From NCBI RefSeq assembly GCF_019263705.2, contig NZ_JADQDK010000001.1:5332001-5396000 (forward strand): 64,000 bases of DNA, given 5' to 3'. Below, piece after piece: positions 8,593 to 16,804 of this stretch. The stretch is from Pseudonocardia abyssalis. GTDB lineage: Bacteria; Actinomycetota; Actinomycetes; Mycobacteriales; Pseudonocardiaceae. Both the position numbers and the translations under genes were made by a program. Position 1 is the stretch's first letter; every line of letters begins with the position of its first letter. The notes below the pieces were generated by a model that was not told the origin of the DNA, did no database searches, and saw only the letters and a list, made by a program, of their open reading frames with translations.

Positions 8593-9156
8593 TCAGCACC
8601 AGGTTGTGTCACCAGCGATCCTCAGTGCTGTAGCGGTCAAATCGGAACCTGATCGGAGGTCTGATCTGAAAGTCGTAATTGCTACGTTACACGGAGAGGG
8701 TCCGAGCGATTCACGTAGAACGTACCCCCCTTTCGACGAGGTCGTGCTGCACTCCACCTGGATTGCTTTGAAGCGAGCAACCTCAGTCTCGACGGTACTG
8801 CATCCGGACTGAGTTTCCGGATAGATTGTGGAACGCACAGCATCGAAGGTGCTTCCCGTCAGTTGCTGAATCTGAACTAGCGCCGTGCCGACTTCGTTCG
8901 TGAACGTACAACTGTTAGGGGCCCCAGGATTCAGACTCACATCGATGGCCAGTAAACTGCTGACCTCCGCCGCGTCGATTGGGCATGTGAATGCATTGTC
9001 CTGAGCAGAAGCGTCGGCAGCCGTAGAAGGTACTGTAGTTCCGCCGATTGATGGCTGCCTGTCTGGGGCAGCTGAAGGCTCCCCCGCTGAGCAGCCTGAC
9101 ATCATCGCTATCACAACTATCAGCCCGAAGCCCACCCATGCCGTTGAGCTCTTCAT
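8593..9156 (-). CDS. Lipoprotein, DUF3558-like
   Basis: 187 residues from ATG 9156, which has GGGAG 5 bases upstream. Signal peptide with lipobox MMSGC, then a Ser/Thr/Ala-rich linker. The compact domain has paired cysteines (FTCPID, NSCTF, SGCSTV, VECST, TWC at the end), like actinobacterial DUF3558 lipoproteins. The family assignment is tentative and no catalytic residues are seen. It is convergent with the HNH gene. Confidence 0.65.
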   Translation of the reverse strand: MKSSTAWVGFGLIVVIAMMSGCSAGEPSAAPDRQPSIGGTTVPSTAADASAQDNAFTCPIDAAEVSSLLAIDVSLNPGAPNSCTFTNEVGTALVQIQQLTGSTFDAVRSTIYPETQSGCSTVETEVARFKAIQVECSTTSSKGGYVLRESLGPSPCNVAITTFRSDLRSGSDLTATALRIAGDTTWC

Positions 9157-9461
9157 AAAACTCCCGCCGCGAGAATTTGAGGCTTTCAAGAGATGCCACC
9201 TGCCGTAGGTCGGCCACATCGGCCTTGGCGTTACATATCCGATAGGGTCAGGTCGAGCGACTTGGCAAGCGCCTCGACCTTCGAGCCTTCCGATTCGTGC
9301 GTGTGCGCGGGTTTGCCCAAGGCGGCAGGATACGCCGTCCGTGCACGGCGGCTAGCCGCCTCGCTCTCGGCTGCCATCTCCTGTGTCGTCTAGGTCGGTG
9401 CGTCCTCGACGCCAAGGTCCTGGGGTAACGGGATCGGACCGAAGTACGACATCCGGTCGTG
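9157..9461. other. Intergenic region between two divergent lipoprotein genes
   Basis: About 305 bases. No ORF with coding character and no clear promoter elements or strong hairpin were found. It presumably carries divergent promoters. Confidence 0.4.
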
Positions 9462-11129
9462 ATGCACCGCCGCCCGGCCTGGGTCGTTGCTTCGGCACTT
9501 GTCATTGCCGCAGTACTCGCGCTCTCAGGTTGTGCGCAGGTCGACGAGCCGACGAACCGCCCAATCACCGCCGTGCCATCCGGAGCTGCAGTGACGTTGC
9601 CGGTCGATGACCGATGGTCCGTGTCGTTCCCCGCCGGTGCTGCCGGGCCGACCGGTGGTGAGCTGATGACCTCGCCGGCCCCACCCCCGCAGGTTCCTGG
9701 ACTTGAGGTTCTCGCGTCCGCGCGCCTCACCCTCTCGACCGGACAGCCAACCGCGCCACTCACCTTCACCTACCGATTCGATGCCCCGCTGCCCGCGAAC
9801 CAGGTCGTGTACCTACTCGACGACGACGGGGACGGCGATGCTTTCACCGCCGACCCCGCAGCCGGCCCAACGATGACTCCGACGCGGCTACGCCTGGCCG
9901 AGCTGAGCCCCGACCGGATGACCGCCATCGTCACCGGGGTCGATCACCTGAGCTGGAAGTCCTGGGTGTCCGACCGCCTCGACGACCTCACCGCCGAGAT
10001 CGGGCGCCTCGCCGGCCTACGGTTCGACCCACCGGAATGTCAGGCGCCCAGACCCCGCTGGCTGACTGCGAACTTCGTGGAGGGCCCGAACGCTCCGATG
10101 CTCGTCTGTGTCGGGGCCGATCCCGCCGATGCCGACATCGGCGTTGTGAAGATCACGAACAATCGAGGAACCGGACTGGTGGTCACCTCACCGGTACGGC
10201 CGAGTTGGGCCTACGAGACGATCACCGGTACGGCCGCTGAGTCCTGGGCACCGGACCTCCTGACCGTGGTGCTCGGCCGGCTCGCGATTGACGCGGACGC
10301 ACGCGACCGCACGTACCTGCTCGCCCCGGGACAGTCGGTGCACATCGGCTTCGCGCAGGATCGCTTTGACGGACAACCCATACCCGCCCGCATCGTCGGA
10401 ACCGTGTCCCCCGATGCAGCGGCCTGGGGAATCCTGATGCGGCTACTGGAAAGGGAGCTCGGCACGAGTTCGACTGCTGCCGTGATGCTCGCACTGCTGG
10501 CCGGATGTGTGCAGGCAGCGGTTCCCGAGGACGCTGATGTAGCGTCCACCCTTCGTGCCGTCGCGGGACTTGCGACGTGCGCGCTTGAGCATCCGGAGCT
10601 CGTGATCGACGTCCTGAGCCGCACCGTGTCGGCCACCGCGATGGACCGAGCGATCAACGGTCTACTGTCCGCTCGGAAGCTGCTCACTCGCTATGCCGCG
10701 ATCGGCGAACTAACCTTCCTCACGGTCGACCTCGCAACGACATTCGCCTTCTCGCGGGACGCGCTCACCGTGAACCTGTTCATCGCAAATGCCAGGCAAA
10801 GAGCACCTCGCCCGTTGACCCCGCAAGCCTCCGAGCCCGAACCTGCTGTCGAGACCTCAGGCTCGCTCTCAATAGCCGCAGACTGGGTCTCGCCCACAAC
10901 CTTGCGTGTCAATCTCACGACCGAGGGGCCCGGATCGCCAGGCGAGCGGTGCGCGGTAGTCCTTGACGGCACCGAACGCTGGTCCGGCCCCTGCCCCATG
11001 CCGGGCGGGTCAATCCCGCCGACAGTCTCCGCAGACGGTAGCCAAGGCCACAGCCTGCAGGCCACAGCCACAGGAAACGGTTCCTCGATCAGCAGTCGGA
11101 CAGTGACAGTCCCTGCATTCGGAACCTAG
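9462..11129 (+). CDS. Large lipoprotein of unknown function
   Basis: 555 residues. Signal peptide with lipobox ALSGC (Cys near residue 24). Residues ~40-150 form a beta-rich domain with a DDDGDGDAF acidic loop that could bind calcium. The middle ~150-300 includes paired cysteines (PPECQAP, LVCVG). Residues ~320-450 are hydrophobic and helical. A final beta-sandwich-like domain (~470-555) contains CAVVLDG and GPCPMPG. I do not recognise the whole. GTG at 9459 directly precedes the chosen ATG. Probably surface exposed. Confidence 0.7.
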   Translation: MHRRPAWVVASALVIAAVLALSGCAQVDEPTNRPITAVPSGAAVTLPVDDRWSVSFPAGAAGPTGGELMTSPAPPPQVPGLEVLASARLTLSTGQPTAPLTFTYRFDAPLPANQVVYLLDDDGDGDAFTADPAAGPTMTPTRLRLAELSPDRMTAIVTGVDHLSWKSWVSDRLDDLTAEIGRLAGLRFDPPECQAPRPRWLTANFVEGPNAPMLVCVGADPADADIGVVKITNNRGTGLVVTSPVRPSWAYETITGTAAESWAPDLLTVVLGRLAIDADARDRTYLLAPGQSVHIGFAQDRFDGQPIPARIVGTVSPDAAAWGILMRLLERELGTSSTAAVMLALLAGCVQAAVPEDADVASTLRAVAGLATCALEHPELVIDVLSRTVSATAMDRAINGLLSARKLLTRYAAIGELTFLTVDLATTFAFSRDALTVNLFIANARQRAPRPLTPQASEPEPAVETSGSLSIAADWVSPTTLRVNLTTEGPGSPGERCAVVLDGTERWSGPCPMPGGSIPPTVSADGSQGHSLQATATGNGSSISSRTVTVPAFGT

Positions 11130-11280
11130 AATGGCCTACACGCCAAATTGCCTGCCCTGCAGGGATGAACCCGGGCCAACATTAGGTGATCACCACCAGC
11201 GAATCGGGTCAGTAACAATTCATGCACACGCTGCGACATCGTTCGTGGTCCGGCTCTTCTAGCAGAGGGTGATCACTGCC

Positions 11281-12096
11281 ATGGGTCGTGCGGTCTGCCC
11301 CCAATGTGGCGGTTCGTCTACTCGGCGTATATCGCCTGAGTTAGTCGAATGTCTGTCCGATGTCTTGATTGGCATGAGGCACGTCTACGGCCTGCCTGCG
11401 CCGGTCTATGACTCTTGTGGCACCTTCTACAAGATCCCAGTTGATCCTGCAGCGTTTCCAAGTATCCCCTGTGCCGGGACAAATTGTGGGATTCCGGCAC
11501 TCGGGTATTGCGCCGAGTGCGGTAACGGGTGCTGCGGTTTGCATAGCTCGATCGTTTCCCGACGTTTTCTGTGTCTGGAATGCTCGCGGAAGGAGGCGCA
11601 GGAGTCTGCGCGAAGGGCAAGAATCGCCGCAGCAGTAAAGGCTGACCTGGCCAAGAAGCACGCCGAAGAGCGGCAGCAGCGAGATGAGTTGGAAACACCT
11701 GGCTTTCCGCATGGCGCCGCTTCTGCGCTACAGGTGTCCCGCTCCCTGCAGGCGCTCGTCCCCAAGCGCACTAGACGTTTCACGGTGGGTGCCTCTATAA
11801 TGGGGATTAGAAAGGAGCGGCTTGACGGCTGGGGTTTCGTTCTGCGCTGCGAGTCCAGGGAGAGTCGAGTAGCAATGTACGAAGAATGCAGCGGGATTGT
11901 GATCTTTGTTGACGGACGCTCGCTGAGCGTTCAGGGTTGGCCGCAGGTGTCCGGTAGGCGCATAAATATTGATTTAGCCTGGGCGGACTCGAACCGCTAT
12001 TCGAGACTCGCCGCGGCTTCGGCAGTGATCTCCGAAGTCGATGTCCGATTGATTCGAGGACAAGTGCTTAGGTGGCAGACTGGGCGCGACGCCTAA
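11281..12096 (+). CDS. Zinc-ribbon protein of unknown function
   Basis: About 271 residues. CPQCGG near the start and a cluster of CAGTNC, YCAECGNGCCGLH and CLEC around residues 65-105 form zinc-ribbon or B-box-like knuckles. A basic coiled segment (~108-145, KKHAEERQQRD) follows, then a beta-rich domain (~165-270). Start uncertain: GTG 11269 is in frame and AGAGG precedes both. GC is lower than the surroundings. It lies ~190 bases before, and in the same direction as, the modification-dependent nuclease, so it may be part of the same defence locus; that is inference. Confidence 0.6.
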   Translation: MGRAVCPQCGGSSTRRISPELVECLSDVLIGMRHVYGLPAPVYDSCGTFYKIPVDPAAFPSIPCAGTNCGIPALGYCAECGNGCCGLHSSIVSRRFLCLECSRKEAQESARRARIAAAVKADLAKKHAEERQQRDELETPGFPHGAASALQVSRSLQALVPKRTRRFTVGASIMGIRKERLDGWGFVLRCESRESRVAMYEECSGIVIFVDGRSLSVQGWPQVSGRRINIDLAWADSNRYSRLAAASAVISEVDVRLIRGQVLRWQTGRDA

Positions 12097-12288
12097 TTTT
12101 CACAAGGGGACTAGGCGACCTTCTGTCCCAGTCTCATTCGTAGCTTCGTTCTCGCTTGGACTGACGTCTTGATGAGCGATACGTGGGCATCAGATACGGG
12201 GACTCCCCGATGCGACGAAGCGCGAATCGGTCGGCGACGAACATGTGGGAATTTCGATACCTCATCGGAACGAGAAGGGGGTCGTGGG

Positions 12289-13185
12289 GTGCTCGATGGA
12301 CTGAAGCCAGGAGAGCAGTTGACGCGAGTCGAGCTGCACCGGCGCTACGGATGTTCGACGCAAGGGGGTATCGCACCATCGAACGCATCCAAGACGGTCT
12401 GCTTCTTCACGGACCCCAAGACGGGGCACAGGCATGGCTACTACGACGGTTGGGGTGCTGACCAGCTATTTCACTATTACGGCGCCGGTCAGCGAGGAGA
12501 TCAAACACTCGCGGGGATGAACAGCGCGATCGTTACGCATCATGACAAGGGTCGAACTCTCGAATGCTTTCGAGGGTCTCGCGGACTAGTCACGTATGTG
12601 GGAGAGTTCGAACTAGTCGACTTCTACTTCACAGACGCACACGAAACAAGCAACCCCGATGTCATTCGGCAAGTTGTGGTGTTCAAATTGCGACCGCTCA
12701 ATGAAGTCAACGTCGACCTGCCCCCATTGCCGTTCACGCCAAGACTCTCGGCCCAGGTCGAGACTGTCCCTATCGCGGAGCAGCACACCGAACGCGCCTA
12801 TGTCAGCCCAGACCGCGAGCCCTACGAAGCCGAACTCAGCGAAGCCAAGCTAGTCGGCCGCTACTGCGACTATCTGCAGGCTATAGGTCATAGCGTTGGC
12901 CGCCTGCGCGTGCTGCCCCCCGGCGAATCGCGCCCGATCTATAGCGACATTTGGGATTGCACAACACGGGAACTCGTTGAAGCTAAGAGCAGTGTCACCC
13001 GTGATCACCTCCGCCAAGCAGTCGGACAGTTGCTCGACTACGGTCGCTTCGCTGATGCGACGACGCACGCCGTCCTTGTGCCGTCCCGGCCACGCGCTGA
13101 CCTGTTGGCTTATCTCGGCGCTGCCGGTGTCTGCGTCATCTATCCGGACGGGAGCGGTTGGAAAAGGGTCGACAATGCGAGGTAG
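12289..13185 (+). CDS. Predicted modification-dependent endonuclease: ScoMcrA-like SRA domain + PD-(D/E)XK nuclease
   Basis: 298 residues from GTG 12289, which has AAGGGG upstream; an in-frame TTG/ATG at 12169/12172 would add 40 unlikely residues. Residues ~5-135 match the SRA-like reader of the ScoMcrA family: LHRRYGCSTQGGIAPS, YYDGWG, GAGQRGD, YVGEFE. Residues ~185-295 look like a PD-(D/E)XK nuclease, with D220/D223, then ELVEAKSS (E231, K233) and QAVGQLLDYG. In this family the reader recognises modified bases and the nuclease cuts nearby DNA. The pairing suggests type IV restriction. No methyltransferase neighbour was seen. Confidence 0.7.
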   Translation: MLDGLKPGEQLTRVELHRRYGCSTQGGIAPSNASKTVCFFTDPKTGHRHGYYDGWGADQLFHYYGAGQRGDQTLAGMNSAIVTHHDKGRTLECFRGSRGLVTYVGEFELVDFYFTDAHETSNPDVIRQVVVFKLRPLNEVNVDLPPLPFTPRLSAQVETVPIAEQHTERAYVSPDREPYEAELSEAKLVGRYCDYLQAIGHSVGRLRVLPPGESRPIYSDIWDCTTRELVEAKSSVTRDHLRQAVGQLLDYGRFADATTHAVLVPSRPRADLLAYLGAAGVCVIYPDGSGWKRVDNAR

Positions 13186-13204
13186 TGGATTCACTCCTGA
13201 ACCG

Positions 13205-13648
13205 CTACCGATTGGTGAATGGGTGACGTCGTTCGTATCGAGAGCGAGCTGTGGTGTCGTATAGAAGGACGGCACCGGGTACGGCTGGATAGCGAGGCGA
13301 TCCACGGCTCGACCGACGTGACTTTCGCCAACTGGGACAACGCCGGCGGCCACCCTCGCCATCACCCCGACCAAAGCGGCGTGAGTCCCTACGCGGGGGT
13401 TGCATCTCGACCCTCACCGCGTCAGCGAGGTGGCGGACGGCTCGACGGATCCCAATGGGCACGTCGCGCCCGGCGTTCAGTTCGATCGCGGTGCAGCGCA
13501 GGATCTCGCCCAGCCGGCGCGCGATGACCGGTGCGTCGATCCCCGGGTAGTCGTCGAGCAGGTCGGCGATCACGTGCAGAGCTCGAGCCTCGTCGGCCTC
13601 GAGGCCCGTGACCTTCGCGGTTCGGTCGTAGCGGCTGTTACTGCCCAC
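13205..13648 (-). CDS. Small hypothetical protein, C-terminus doubtful
   Basis: 147 codons from GTG 13648, preceded by GAGGGG six bases away. The first ~75 residues (ADEARALHVIADLLDDYPGI, VPIGIRRAVRHLAD) read as a sensible helical protein. The rest is Arg/Ser-rich and looks out of frame, so the true gene may have been broken near 13430 or may end differently. It is convergent with the nuclease gene, ending 19 bases from it. No family recognised. Confidence 0.4.
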   Translation of the reverse strand: MGSNSRYDRTAKVTGLEADEARALHVIADLLDDYPGIDAPVIARRLGEILRCTAIELNAGRDVPIGIRRAVRHLADAVRVEMQPPRRDSRRFGRGDGEGGRRRCPSWRKSRRSSRGSPRYPAVPGAVLLYDTTARSRYERRHPFTNR

Positions 13649-13808
13649 AGGGCACCCCTCACGTCGACGCTTTGATGCTTGGTCGACCGTGAGGGAAGCG
13701 CGGCCTTGCGATGCTACGGCGCGAGTCACTCCGGAGACCAGGGCCACGCCCGGAGCGCCGACTGCGACGGCTCGGTTGACCCCGTCTGACCTACTCGTCT
13801 GTCCCGGG

Positions 13809-13817
13809 ACCGTCGTC
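13809..13817. repeat. Target-site duplication, left copy (9 bp)
   Basis: ACCGTCGTC immediately outside the left inverted repeat. An identical copy at 15239-15247 borders the right end. Nine bases fits the 8-9 bp duplications made by IS256-family transposases. Confidence 0.85.
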
Positions 13818-15238
13818 GAGCAATGCTTGAAACCTGTGGATGACCGGAGGGGCCGTACCCTTCCGGTGATCTTGAGGCCATCAAGCAAGATCGGCGCGCC
13901 AACGCCGGTCGGAAGGGTACGACCCGTGCTCACCGTAGTTCCTGGAGCTGCCGACGCAGATGAACCCCACCGGGACGGCGGCTCGCTGATCGACGAGCTG
14001 GTCCGCGAGGGCGCCCGCCGGATGCTCGCCGAGGCTCTGCAGGCCGAGGTCGACGACTACATTGCCCGCCACGTCGGCGAGCGCGACGAGCACGGCCGCC
14101 GGCTGGTCGTGCGCAACGGCACCCACCAGCCCCGCGAGGTGCTCACCAGCGCCGGCGCGGTCGAGGTGACCGTGCCGCGGGTGAACGACCGGCGCACCGA
14201 CCCGCAGACCGGGGAGCGGGCGCGGTTCTCCTCGGCGATCCTGCCGCCCTGGTGCCGCAAGACCCCGAAGATCACCGAAGTGCTGCCGCTGCTCTACCTG
14301 CACGGGCTCTCGACCAGCGACTTCGTGCCCGCCCTGGGCCAGTTCCTCGGCTCGACCGCCGGGCTCTCGGCGCCGGTGATCACGAAGCTGACCGAGACCT
14401 GGAAGGCCGAACAGCGCACCTTCGCCGCCCGCGACCTGTCCAGAGCCGACTACGTCTACCTGTGGGCCGACGGGATCCACGTCAACATCCGCCTCGAAGA
14501 ACACAAGCTGTGCCTGCTCGTGCTGATCGGCGTCCGTGCTGACGGGCGCAAGGAGCTCGTCGCGCTGGCCGATGGCTACCGCGAGTCGACCGAGTCCTGG
14601 GCGGACCTGCTGCGCGATGCCGCCCGGCGAGGGATGCGCGCCCCGGTCCTCGCGGTCGGAGACGGCGCGCTGGGGTTCTGGGCCGCGCTGCGCGAGGTGT
14701 TCCCCGCGACCCGCGAGCAGCGCTGCTGGTTCCACAAGATCGCCAACGTGCTCGGCGCCCTCCCGAAATCCGCGCACCCGGGGGCGAAGAAGGCACTCGC
14801 GGAGATCTGGAACGCCGAAGACCGCCGCCACGCCCTCGACGCCGTGAAAGCATTCGAGGCCGCCTACGGGGCGAAATTCCCGAAGGCGGTCGCGAAGATC
14901 ACCGACGATGTCGAGGTGCTGCTCGCGGTCTACGACTTCCCCGCCGAGCACTGGATCCACCTGCGCACCACGAACCCCATCGAGTCGACCTTCGCCACCG
15001 TCCGGCACCGCACGAAGATCACTCGCGGTCCCGGCTCGCGGGCAGCCGGGCTGGCGATGGCGTTCAAGCTCATCGAGGCCGCCCAGGACCGCTGGCGCGC
15101 CGTGAACGGCCCACACCTGGTCGCGCTCGTCCGCGCCGGCGCCCTGTTCGTCAACGGCAAGCTCGTCGAACGACCCGACGACCACCACCAACCGGAAGCC
15201 GCCTAAAGATCTTCATCCACAGGTCTTGACTATTGCTC
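13818..15238 (+). mobile_element. Complete IS256-family insertion sequence, 1421 bp
   Basis: Ends are imperfect 26-bp inverted repeats, 13818-13843 (GAGCAATGCTTGAAACCTGT...) and 15213-15238. They match at 21 of 26 positions, with identical GAGCAAT tips and ACCTGTGGATGA inner blocks. Flanking 9-bp direct repeats (ACCGTCGTC) mark a clean insertion. One intact transposase fills the element. Intact ends, target duplication and open frame suggest recent arrival and possible activity. It landed immediately after the stop codon of the thermonuclease-excalibur gene at 15248, so it spared that gene. Confidence 0.93.
13926..15206 (+). CDS. IS256-family transposase
   Basis: 426 residues from GTG 13926, with GGAAGGG upstream; the open frame extends upstream beyond the inverted repeat, so earlier starts are excluded. 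DDE triad: D182 (LWADGIHV), D246 (AVGDGALGFW), E353 (NPIESTFATVR), with the characteristic QRCWFHK segment after the second Asp. The N-terminal region (~20-110) is the DNA-binding part. It catalyses cut/copy transposition by binding the terminal repeats. Length matches the family (~400-430). Confidence 0.93.
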   Translation: MLTVVPGAADADEPHRDGGSLIDELVREGARRMLAEALQAEVDDYIARHVGERDEHGRRLVVRNGTHQPREVLTSAGAVEVTVPRVNDRRTDPQTGERARFSSAILPPWCRKTPKITEVLPLLYLHGLSTSDFVPALGQFLGSTAGLSAPVITKLTETWKAEQRTFAARDLSRADYVYLWADGIHVNIRLEEHKLCLLVLIGVRADGRKELVALADGYRESTESWADLLRDAARRGMRAPVLAVGDGALGFWAALREVFPATREQRCWFHKIANVLGALPKSAHPGAKKALAEIWNAEDRRHALDAVKAFEAAYGAKFPKAVAKITDDVEVLLAVYDFPAEHWIHLRTTNPIESTFATVRHRTKITRGPGSRAAGLAMAFKLIEAAQDRWRAVNGPHLVALVRAGALFVNGKLVERPDDHHQPEAA

Positions 15239-15247
15239 ACCGTCGTC
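15239..15247. repeat. Target-site duplication, right copy (9 bp)
   Basis: ACCGTCGTC directly after the right inverted repeat, identical to 13809-13817. It abuts the stop codon of the next gene on the minus strand. Confidence 0.85.
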
Positions 15248-16105
15248 CTATCCGTAGCTCTCGCAGCCACGTCCGTCGTTGTCGTCGCCGTCGAGCCTGA
15301 ACTCGTCCGGCCCGGTCACGATCACCAGCTTCCGAATGTCCCCGCAATCGAGATCCGGTCCATCCGGTACGCACGGTGTGTAGCTGGGGTGGCAGTTCGC
15401 ATCGTCCGGCTCTCGGGGCTCCGGCACGGGGGCCGCTTCAGGTGCGGTGCGGGGCGCCGGCCGGGGTGCTGGAGCAGGGTCAGCAGGCGGGATGGGCCGC
15501 GCGACGGTGGCGGTTGGCGCCGTGCTCGTGGCTGGTGGAAGGAAGGTGCAGTCCCGTGGGCCGTCGTCGAGGCGTCTCATCTGCGCGGTGTACGCCGCGG
15601 ACGCATCGCCGCCTTCATAGACGCCGGTGTGCTCGAACCCGATCATCGCGCTCCCGAAGTCCCGTCCGTCGGGGGTTGTGACGTAGCGCAGGTGGCGTCG
15701 ATAGACGTCGCGATCGACCCCAAGCTCTCCACGCAGCGACACGGTCTGTCCCACACGGAGCAGCTGCTGAGCGTCCGAGCGCGCCTCCAAACCGGAATGA
15801 GTGATGAGCTCGCAGGAGTCGATGCCCAGCACGCGCACGACCCGGCCGTCGGCCAAGGCAAGGGTGTCGCCGTCGACGACGGAGGCGACGACGCCGATCG
15901 CGTCCTCTGCGACGCTCGAGGAGCCGACTCCGGACGTCGAGGTCGGTTGGTCGCCGGTCGCTGATCCACCGCCGCCGGATGCGTCGTCGGCCGATGCTTC
16001 GGAGGCGACGGGGCTCTGACTGCTCTCGCTCTCATCTGCGTTGTTGCAGGCACCCACTATGAGCAGGACCGCCAAGCCGCCCACCACGAACTTGCCTATT
16101 CCCAC
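15248..16105 (-). CDS. Lipoprotein thermonuclease (SNase-like) with C-terminal excalibur domain, copy 1
   Basis: 285 residues from GTG 16105, with GAGG 5 bases before. Lipobox-like IVGAC follows a hydrophobic stretch. Residues ~75-185 are an SNase-like OB fold (VVDGDTLALADGRVVRVLGID). The end is an excalibur calcium-binding motif (DLDCGDIRK, LDGDDNDGRGCESYG). The SNase active-site Arg/Glu pattern is only partly visible. The last ~49 residues are identical to copy 2 at 17190. Expected to be surface anchored. An IS256 element sits directly after its stop. A longer N-terminus is open because the upstream leader is also conserved. Confidence 0.75.
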   Translation of the reverse strand: MGIGKFVVGGLAVLLIVGACNNADESESSQSPVASEASADDASGGGGSATGDQPTSTSGVGSSSVAEDAIGVVASVVDGDTLALADGRVVRVLGIDSCELITHSGLEARSDAQQLLRVGQTVSLRGELGVDRDVYRRHLRYVTTPDGRDFGSAMIGFEHTGVYEGGDASAAYTAQMRRLDDGPRDCTFLPPATSTAPTATVARPIPPADPAPAPRPAPRTAPEAAPVPEPREPDDANCHPSYTPCVPDGPDLDCGDIRKLVIVTGPDEFRLDGDDNDGRGCESYG

Positions 16106-16277
16106 ACTGACCTCACTGACGACGAACCGGACACCTTCCTGTCGTCGGTCGGGGCCAAGATGTTGCAGCTGCCGCAGTAGCGTTTCTGTGGTCGCCCCCT
16201 GGGCCGGACGTCCGTGGCAGCCCTTGCCGGGTTGAGCCCGACAGTCACTCGTCGTGAGCAACGTCTGAGGGGCATCT

Positions 16278-16317
16278 GTGCCACGGGATGTGCCGCGAAA
16301 CCGTTGCGAACGGAGTG
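16278..16317. repeat. GTGCC-repeat site A (candidate integrase arm site)
   Basis: GTGCCACGGGATGTGCCGCG with two GTGCC half-sites 12 bases apart, continuing to CGGAGTG. It matches site C (18232-18271) at 37 of 40 positions. It lies 76 bases before the tRNA-Thr fragment. Confidence 0.5.
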
Positions 16318-16392
16318 CTTGGACGCATCCGACGAGGCTCGTTCGCCGAACATCGGCGCAGGTAGATGCCCTGTCAGTCATCGAGCGGACGT

Positions 16393-16437
16393 CTTGTAAG
16401 CGAAAGGTCGTCGGTTCGATCCCGACCTCCGGCTCCA
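16393..16437 (+). other. 3' half of tRNA-Thr(UGU): putative attachment site (attR-like)
   Basis: The sequence runs from the anticodon loop CTTGTAA (anticodon TGT) through stem GCGAA, a T-arm GTCGG-TTCGATC-CCGAC, acceptor strand CTCCGGC and encoded TCCA. Upstream bases pair poorly with the anticodon stem, and no D-arm or 5' acceptor strand (GCCGGAG) is found where it should be, so this is not a complete tRNA. A tRNA 3' half starting in the anticodon loop is the classic core of a tyrosine-integrase attachment site. The orientation puts the element to the left of this point. Confidence 0.75.
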
Positions 16438-16444
16438 GGTCTGA

Positions 16445-16463
16445 CCAGCAGTTTCTCTGCTGG
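16445..16463 (+). terminator. Hairpin after the tRNA-Thr fragment
   Basis: CCAGCAG-TTTCT-CTGCTGG, a perfect 7-bp stem 8 bases after the CCA end. There is no T-tract. It is probably the original terminator of the tRNA-Thr gene, so this side is likely chromosomal. Confidence 0.65.
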
Positions 16464-16485
16464 CAAGATCGTCTCTGCGACAGTC

Positions 16486-16507
16486 GTGCCAGGGGATGTG
16501 CCGCGAA
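16486..16507. repeat. GTGCC-repeat site B
   Basis: GTGCCAGGGGATGTGCCGCG, one mismatch from site A, 49 bases after the end of the tRNA-Thr fragment. It has the same two GTGCC half-sites 12 bases apart. Confidence 0.5.
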
Positions 16508-16627
16508 CCGCGGGACAACTGGCGTCATGGCAGGGCGTCCGGCGGTCGGCAAGGCCCGCGCGAGAGGCAACATCGGCACTCTCCGTAGCGGTGCTCTGAG
16601 GGTGCGTGCGTACGCCGGCGTCGACCG

Positions 16628-16804
16628 GTGACGGGGAAGCGGCACGACCTGGTGGCGATCATCCCGCCTGGCCCGGATGCCAAGCGCGAGGCGAAGCGCA
16701 CCCTCGACCGGTTCCTGCACGAGATCGCGGAGAAGCGGAACCCGCGCACCTCTGCGACGGTCGAGCAGCTCCTGGCTTCCGCACCGTCGACGAGGTTGTG
16801 GTGA
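16628..16804 (+). CDS. Small basic helical protein (58 residues), hypothetical
   Basis: GTG 16628 to TGA 16804. The product begins MTGKRHDLVAIIPPG, followed by a charged helix (KREAKRTLDRFLHEIAEKR). Its stop overlaps the GTG of the next small ORF (GTGA), a sign of real coupled genes. Not recognised; it lies just outside the attachment site. Confidence 0.4.
   Translation: MTGKRHDLVAIIPPGPDAKREAKRTLDRFLHEIAEKRNPRTSATVEQLLASAPSTRLW

Noticed and set aside
13689..13925. Longer N-terminus for the IS256 transposase
   Set aside because: It would begin outside the left inverted repeat (13818), so it cannot belong to the element; GTG 13926 has a ribosome site and matches family length.
16361..16437. 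A complete tRNA-Thr gene
   Set aside because: The anticodon stem 5' side pairs poorly, and no D-arm or GCCGGAG acceptor strand occurs in the required place; only the 3' half is present.
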